64,000 bases of DNA from Blumeriella jaapii (taxonomy: Eukaryota > Ascomycota > Leotiomycetes > Helotiales > Drepanopezizaceae), in contig VWND01000013.1 in assembly GCA_009599575.1 (NCBI GenBank), forward strand, positions 186,001-250,000. Reading direction: 5' to 3'. The translations under genes were made by a program, and so were the position numbers. A model generated the notes under the pieces. The model had not been told where the DNA came from. It worked only from the letters and a program-made list of their open reading frames with translations, and did no database searches. Numbering within the stretch: position 1 is the first letter of the stretch; the number at the start of each line of letters is the position of its first letter. Shown here piece by piece: positions 58,313 through 64,000 of the stretch.

Positions 58313-59806
58313 ATGGAGAAAAGGGACATGATGAAAGATTCCACCCGCACGATGTGGGCAAGCATCGATACCGGCACGTCCCCGTCCCAGTACGCAGACC
58401 ACGACACCTGCAGCAGCTCCAACGGCATGTGGCTCTTACAGCGAGCCGCCATCGGCCTCCTCCCGAGCTTCATCCAGCGAAAGGTGCGTCCGGGCCATAG
58501 CAAAGTGCAACGACTGCATCCGACTTCATACCTGGACGGCCTGCGAGGGGCAGCATCGTTCATCGTGTTCGTGGGCCATTACACGGAAGAGAACATCGGC
58601 TGGTTCACGGAGCCGTATGGGGCCTACGAGGACGGCGCCCCTTCTTCTCCCTTGCAATTGCCCTTCGTGCGAGTGATCTACTCGGCTCGGCCCATGGTCC
58701 ACATCTTCCTCATCATCTCGGGATTCGTGCTCTCGTACAAGCCGCTGAAGCAGATCCATTCACACCAGTATTCGGCCCTCATCACCACGCTCTCTTCCTC
58801 CGTCTTCCGCCGATCGGTGCGACTGTTCGTCCCCTCCTTTGTCGGAATCTGGATCATGGGACTAGCCGTCTTCTACGGCGTCTCTGATGCCCGCTTCGCT
58901 TCTCGAGAGGCGACCCTCTCTCTGCAGCTGAGCAGCGTCTGGGAAACGTGCTTGCAGATGCTGCAATCCTCCTGGACCATCAACACCCTTTCGCCCTACG
59001 CGCCGACCTACAACCCGGCTCTCTGGACCATCCCCGTGGAGTTTTCGCAGTCCATGTTTCTCTTCGTCGCCGTGCTCGGGCTCTCGCGCTGCTTGACGCA
59101 TGTCCGTCTCTTTCTGGTGGCCTGCTTGACGGCGTTCTGTCTGTACAGCGGCCAGCTCTACACGGCCGAGTTCATCGGCGGCGTCTTCCTCGCCGAGATC
59201 ACGCTCCTCCAAGACCGCTCCCCGGGCAGCCCGACATCGAGCCCTCACAAGCAGGCTCTCCCGATCTTCGAGGAGCTGTCCGGGCCCGAGGACTGCGGCA
59301 CCTCGGTCCGGCAGCGGCTCGTCGAGGCCTTCTGGATCGCGAACGTCGTGTGCGGCCTGTTCATCGCGTCCTGGACCAACTTCCACATCGAGGAGCTCTG
59401 GGGCATCCGCTACCTCGACGCGCACACGCCGGCGCCCTACTCGGGGCAGCGGCTCTGGTTCGGGCTGGCCGCCTTCCAGATCGTGGCCGCGTGCTCGCAG
59501 GTCGCCTTCCTGCAGCGCATCTTCACCACTGACATCACGCAGTACCTGGGCAACATCTCGTACGCGCTGTACCTCATGCACAACCTGTGCCTCACGGTCC
59601 TGGAGCCGCGCTTCAACCCGCTCTTCGACCAGCTCTTCAACCGGGCCACCTTCTGGGGACGCCACATGGCGTGGGCGGCGGGCCTGGCCATCTATGGGCC
59701 CGTTGTCGTCTGCGTCGCGGATCTGTTCTGGCGACTGGTCGATACGCCGACGGTGAAGTTTGCGCGGTGGATCGAGGCCAAGTGCGTAGTGGAGAAGAAG
59801 TTGTAG
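58313..59806 (+). CDS. Acyltransferase-3 family membrane protein
   Basis: Single exon, 497 residues, from ATG 58,313 (no better upstream ATG). It begins with a polar N-terminus, then the family signature LDGLRGAASFIVFVGHY, with the conserved catalytic-type His in GHY. This is followed by PMVHIFLIISGFVLSYKPL, ALWTIPVEF and about ten hydrophobic helices. Near the end it has YLGNISYALYLMHNLCL and a closing helix. The order and motifs match acyltransferase-3/OafA-type proteins, which transfer acyl groups from acyl-CoA across membranes to carbohydrates or secondary metabolites. The fungal substrates are mostly unknown. A hexanucleotide microsatellite follows directly after the stop. Confidence 0.9.
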   Translation: MEKRDMMKDSTRTMWASIDTGTSPSQYADHDTCSSSNGMWLLQRAAIGLLPSFIQRKVRPGHSKVQRLHPTSYLDGLRGAASFIVFVGHYTEENIGWFTEPYGAYEDGAPSSPLQLPFVRVIYSARPMVHIFLIISGFVLSYKPLKQIHSHQYSALITTLSSSVFRRSVRLFVPSFVGIWIMGLAVFYGVSDARFASREATLSLQLSSVWETCLQMLQSSWTINTLSPYAPTYNPALWTIPVEFSQSMFLFVAVLGLSRCLTHVRLFLVACLTAFCLYSGQLYTAEFIGGVFLAEITLLQDRSPGSPTSSPHKQALPIFEELSGPEDCGTSVRQRLVEAFWIANVVCGLFIASWTNFHIEELWGIRYLDAHTPAPYSGQRLWFGLAAFQIVAACSQVAFLQRIFTTDITQYLGNISYALYLMHNLCLTVLEPRFNPLFDQLFNRATFWGRHMAWAAGLAIYGPVVVCVADLFWRLVDTPTVKFARWIEAKCVVEKKL

Positions 59807-59810
59807 TTGT

Positions 59811-59893
59811 GTGTGTGGATGTGAATGTGGATGTGGATGTGGATGTGGATGTGGTTGTGGTTGTGGTTGTGGTCGTGGATGTGGTTGTTGTGG
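59811..59893 (+). repeat. GTGGAT/GTGGTT hexamer microsatellite
   Basis: Units of GTGGAT then GTGGTT, in the probable 3' UTR of the acyltransferase gene. It causes long repetitive frames on both strands that are not genes. Confidence 0.9.
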
Positions 59894-61616
59894 TTGAGGT
59901 TGAAGGATGGACTCGGATCTCGAGTTGGTTTGGAAGGCAGCGCGCACACGTGCCTGGGGCGTTACGGCGTCGGAACTCCAGCGCATCGCTGGGAGATGCG
60001 ACGCATCTCACATGGGAGTTTGGGAATTCATCTTAATCTATTCGACATCGGTACACATCCACGAAAGAAAAGACCGACCATCTGAATATAGGTACCTATG
60101 AATGTATAGGTATGTAAATATCGACATGTATACACACAGCATGCAAAAAGCATCTCTTTGTACCTAATGTCTGCATACCGCAAAACAAAAGCATCTATGT
60201 CTACATGCAGCACAGCAAACACATCTCTTACAGTACATGACAACCACGTGCGAAGCTCCGTCTTCCCAAGAACCTCACCTCAAGACTTACTTGTTCCCGT
60301 ACCTTGTATCAAGCATGAAGCATCAAGCATCAAGCTTTGCGTACTTCCAACTCTCCGTTAAGCGAAATGTTGTTTTCCAAACCTTCTTCGCCTAGGTACC
60401 TACGTGAGCCCCCGCAACGTATGTTAAACAAAGCGAAATCCAAAGCATCAGGTATGTACTAAATGTGTGTAACGGTATGTACAGTACGGTACAGTACAGT
60501 ATCTCAAGGCCGAGGGTGGCACGGAACAGAACCCAGGGGGAGTACTGTACGCTCAGTCGATGGATGAATGATGATGAAAGAACGAAGGAACGAATGACCT
60601 GTTGGTTGTCTCTGATTTTCCAATGCGTTGTGTTTAAAAAAAAGATTTAAAAAACAATTGGGCGTAAAAACGTTTTAAAAACAATTGGGCGTCGATAACA
60701 TCGTGGCTGGAAGGGGGAGGGACAGAAGCGTGATCAGCAAAAAAGTAAAAAGCAAACATGAACGAGAGATGATGATGATGATGATCTTGCGAAAAGGGCA
60801 AGGATATATAGAAGAACGCCACGCCCCATGGCTAAGCAAAAGAAACCAGAGGCATCAGCTCGAGCTACTATGCAGTACAGTACTTACATACCTACAGTAC
60901 ATGCAAACACATACTACCGATGAGCGCGTCCCGGACAGAATTCCCGGGAGAGACCTACTGTACATACATCCTGTACACACATGTGTATAGTATATGTATC
61001 AGGAGCAGGGTGAGTGAATACTATCGTATCGGATCATACCTATTGCACAGTCCCTACGTACAGTACAGTACTCTACATACATCATACAGTACAGTACCTA
61101 CCTACCTAAGGTAGGCAAGCAGCGAAGCAAAGCAGGGTCGCGAGCTAGCTAGTGAGTTGGGAGATTCGAGATGCGTACCGTGGGGTAGGGCGCCGGCATT
61201 TTCCTCGAGATCTCTAGTCGGCCGGAAAGCTGGTCTCGGTAGGAGAGAGTCCGTTTGAGATGGCTTTTGTACTGTAGCAACCGCGAAAGGTACCTAATAC
61301 TAGCAACCGCGTAAGATACGTACAGTAAATACTGTAGGTACTGTACATACCTTTCTTTCGCTTCTAACCCTCAATCAATACAGCATGTAGTACGCGCGTA
61401 TCCTATTCAGTCTAGTACCTGTTTCACGTCGACGCGACACGAAAACATTGCATGCAAAACAGCTCAAAGATGCACGCATCGATTTGTAGTCTCGGCATGG
61501 CCTGCCATGAGGCTATCCATCCATCTCGAAGTCCCAATTTCGCTCACTCGCTCGCTAATTAACTAGCCCAGGAAAAAGAGTAATCCATGCACCGTGAAAA
61601 CGTCCCTGGCAATCCA
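59894..61616. other. Gene-free spacer with TACAGTAC motifs
   Basis: No supported gene. It carries dense GTACAGTAC/TACTGTAC motifs at about 60,475-60,500, 60,545, 60,875-60,900, 61,055-61,095 and 61,315-61,350, and ACATAC-rich simple sequence. Confidence 0.55.
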
Positions 61617-63964
61617 TCACAACTCCTTCTTGGACTCTGCCCCCCTGGAAGCAGCCTACAACAGTCATTAGCTTGCCAGTCCCAAACAGCGCAATACGAT
61701 GAGTAAATACCTTCTCGAGGTAGGCGGTCCCCGTAGCAATCGTTTCCGCCTGGCCCTGCTGCCTTCTCCAGAACCTCTCCTCTGGCGTGCCGTGACCGCC
61801 GACAGCATTGTCTCCAAGCGAGCCCTCACTGATCTTTTCGCCGGCCGCGATGCCGCCTGCAGCTGCGAGATCTGCTCGGTCATGGCCGATGCTCTCTTCG
61901 AGATATTTCCTGAAATCGTTAGCACCGACTGCTATAAATCAGCTGACCGAGGGTGAGCTACCTTCGCACAAGGTATCTTTCCGACCGCTCCTTCTGCAAG
62001 CCAGGACTGTCGAGTTTGCTGAACGCTGCTCGGACGCCGAGTTTCACGGCGAGGTAGATGTGTTCGGAGAAGAACATGGCGAGGAGGAGGCCCCAGACCT
62101 TGATGTCCCACGGTGTTCCGGACGGGCCGAGACCGTTGCCGCTGAAGAGGTAGACGAGTGCCGCGGAAGTCAAACTTCCAAGCCAGGCGAGAAATCCCAA
62201 GGCATCGAGCCAGGGACCAATGGAGTCACCTCTCCATGGTACAGGGCGTTGAGAGCCGAGGGCGATCTTGGTGGCATCGCCGCGGAGCTCGATCCAATTG
62301 TTGACAAAAAAGGAGCAGCCTGTGAGGGGCCAGACGACGGAGAACAAAGATAGGTATCCTTATCTGGTTAGCAATGTCAAGCGAGATCGAGAGCCACGTA
62401 CCGAATTGGACTATCATCTCTCTGAAGTCAATGGTCACATCATACGCAGCCAGCTCTGCCTCATCGCGCACCCGATCCAGGAAAGCAGCTTCCTCAGGAT
62501 GGTCATTGATGGAAGCACCTGCTCCTCGCTTAGCAGCTCTGTCGGACCGGACCTCCTTGACCTTGTGAAAGACCTTTCTCGTGGCGAATGGAACGACAAC
62601 TTCGAGCGCGAAACTGACCAGCTGGGCTGTGAATGTGAAGTAGATGACTTGCTTCTTCAGTCTCTCCGGGTTGATCTGAAATCCGACCTTTGGCGCTGAC
62701 ATTTGCTTCTCGTTTTCAGCAAATGGTCTCACGGCCAGTTGAAAGACGTCGAGGTAGGGCACGATGATCTGTGCGAATGGAACGTAGACAAATGCGGTAA
62801 GGATGATAGGGAGGTATGAAGTGATGAAATTTAGGATGAAGATCTTGGAAACCATAGCGTCCTCGTATGCTGATGGGTTTTAGTGTTGATGAGCGCTGAC
62901 GGAGAGTTGCGCTGCTTACCATCTTGCGTTTCATAATTTTCCATGTCCGTTAATCGCGATGCAAAACCCGTCAAGAAGGTTGATAGTGCAGGCATCACAA
63001 CCGTCAAGATGATAGTGGGCAAGAAGACCTGGACAAATTAACACAGTAGTCTTTTCATAGCGGTATGCACTTACTAAGTACGTCTTGAATGGACCTTCGT
63101 AAACCTCCGAGATGAAAATCTCGATACCGAAGCAAGTCGCAATGAGACTACCAAGCATAAGAGCAGCGCCTATGGCGAATGGCACTTGCAACAGCTGTCT
63201 GGACAGCCTCTTCACAGGAGAGTATATCTTGACCTCCTCTCCGGTTACTGGATCCCGCATGATTGTCTCATGCTGGAAAGCTGGCCGCTTGCGCTGGATT
63301 TTGGACACTCCCCGCACTCCCCACTGGACAGCAAGATCCGTCTCCTGCTTCTTCCAGTACTCCACAAACACGATGGTCCACAGTGCGTTAACAACAGCAT
63401 ATGTTGGTGAGAACTTCGGAAGAATCAACCAGGCGAAGAAGCCAAAGCCGGCCGGGAATGTGAGGAAGAGGAAGTAGGACTGCAAGAAGGAAAAGTAAAA
63501 GGCGATCTTCTCTCCAAACTTGTCCTTGATCCGGGCCAAGTCCGAGGCATCCAAGAAGGTCTTCGAGGAAATATCCTTGAGCCAGGCTTTGTTGAACGTG
63601 TGATCGTGCAGAGCGAAGATCGACTCGACCCTCTTCCACTCCCCTTCCTTAGGGGTGATTCCGGCTCCACCATCGCTTGGGGATTTCGTGATCAGCAGGT
63701 ATGCCAATCGCAGACGCTCGGCTTCCGTCACGGGTTCGTCGTCGATGGCCTTCTGCATCTCCTTCTCCGGGGCCGCAGCTCGCACGCCGTACAGCCAGTC
63801 CTGGACTCTGGATCGATAGACCTCAGTCCTCAAGTGCGTCTCCGATGCCACCTTGACGAACACCAGCACCCCCCCATGTTCCCCTTGTCGAACTTCAGTG
63901 GACAAGCCCACATTGTTCAGAGCTTGGATCAGATGTGCGAACTGCTTTGAGGCCTCGAGCGTGC
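61617..63964 (-). CDS. IST2: Anoctamin/TMEM16-type protein (Ist2-like), 5' partial
   Basis: Six exons in the window: 63,075-63,964, 62,920-63,028, 62,402-62,869, 61,962-62,358, 61,711-61,909 and 61,617-61,655. The first visible exon starts after an AG acceptor (TGTACAG), so the start codon is to the right of the window. About 700 residues are seen. The soluble N-terminal part includes FAHLIQALNNVGL and DWLYGVR. It is followed by membrane helices starting FGEKIAFYFSFLQSYFLFLTFPAGFGFFAWL, WTIVFVEYWKKQETDLAVQWGV (a hallmark of the family), FLPTIILTVVMPALSTFLTGFASRLTDMENYET and SYLPIILTAFVYVPF. Ist2 tethers cortical ER to the plasma membrane; anoctamins are channels or lipid scramblases. The C-terminus ends GAESKKEL, shorter than the long linker of yeast Ist2. 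Confidence 0.9.
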
Positions 63965-64000
63965 CTGTACACAATCAGCAGTCGAATGGGAAAGGTGGTA

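Noticed and set aside
58862..59986. 374-codon minus-strand frame rich in His/Pro and Arg/Glu
   Set aside because: Antisense to the acyltransferase and its trailing hexamer repeat.

Overview
The window comes from a filamentous ascomycete (Pezizomycotina). The evidence is short, mostly GT-AG introns, fungal versions of housekeeping genes, fungal Ty3/gypsy retrotransposons, and C-to-T/G-to-A decay of the type left by repeat-induced point mutation (RIP). I cannot name a genus from the sequence. The window splits into an AT-rich transposon island (about 1-19,200) and a GC-balanced gene-bearing part (19,200-64,000).

The island is a nested stack. Element B1, the 3' end of a large gypsy retrotransposon, starts before the window and runs through 1-927 and 13,207-16,263. 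It is interrupted by element A (928-13,206), a roughly 1.0 kb non-autonomous LTR element with identical-length 224 bp LTRs and a TTTGC target duplication. A is itself split by B2 (1,550-12,809), a complete 11.26 kb copy of the B1 family with recognisable gag, protease, reverse transcriptase, RNase H and integrase remnants plus about 3.7 kb of unexplained 3' sequence. B1 and B2 are heavily RIP-decayed, while A is hardly touched. Further right lie a 1.37 kb Tc1/mariner-type element with a TA target site (17,271-18,638) sitting in a tandem duplication, a solo LTR (18,778-19,041) and an LTR fragment ending at 19,196.

Immediately outside the island is a small secreted eight-cysteine protein gene (19,718-20,029), an effector-like candidate, with tandem repeats in its upstream region and a 68 bp tandem duplication over its 3' end.

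The remaining genes are mostly conserved single-copy functions: Rac GTPase (22,334-23,462), an acidic/basic nuclear-looking unknown with frame breaks (25,303-26,692), PDCD5-like DNA-binding protein (27,256-27,853), COQ4 (minus, 28,071-29,011, probable GC-AG intron), a SET methyltransferase (29,217-31,192), a CNNM/Mam3-type DUF21-CBS membrane protein (minus, 31,336-34,644), a CPSF6-like RRM protein (minus, 35,202-36,565), Sec61 gamma (37,528-37,995), a membrane-anchored serine hydrolase (39,711-40,961), a ketopantoate-reductase-like protein without its catalytic lysine (minus, 42,965-44,761), C1D/Lrp1 exosome cofactor (45,496-46,375) and a twin CX9C mitochondrial protein (46,965-47,659).

The right third is more accessory: an ankyrin/CorA-like membrane protein (48,640-51,634), a secreted berberine-bridge-type FAD oxidase broken by a frameshift (52,239-54,165), a large gene-poor stretch rich in TACTGTAC-type motifs, an acyltransferase-3 membrane protein (58,313-59,806) and an anoctamin/Ist2-like protein running off the right edge (minus, 61,617-63,964). 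Genes are not in operons. Several pairs are divergent (COQ4/SET, CPSF6-like/Sec61 gamma, reductase-like/C1D) or tightly convergent (PDCD5/COQ4, SET/CNNM). I found no clear tRNA, rRNA or CRISPR array.
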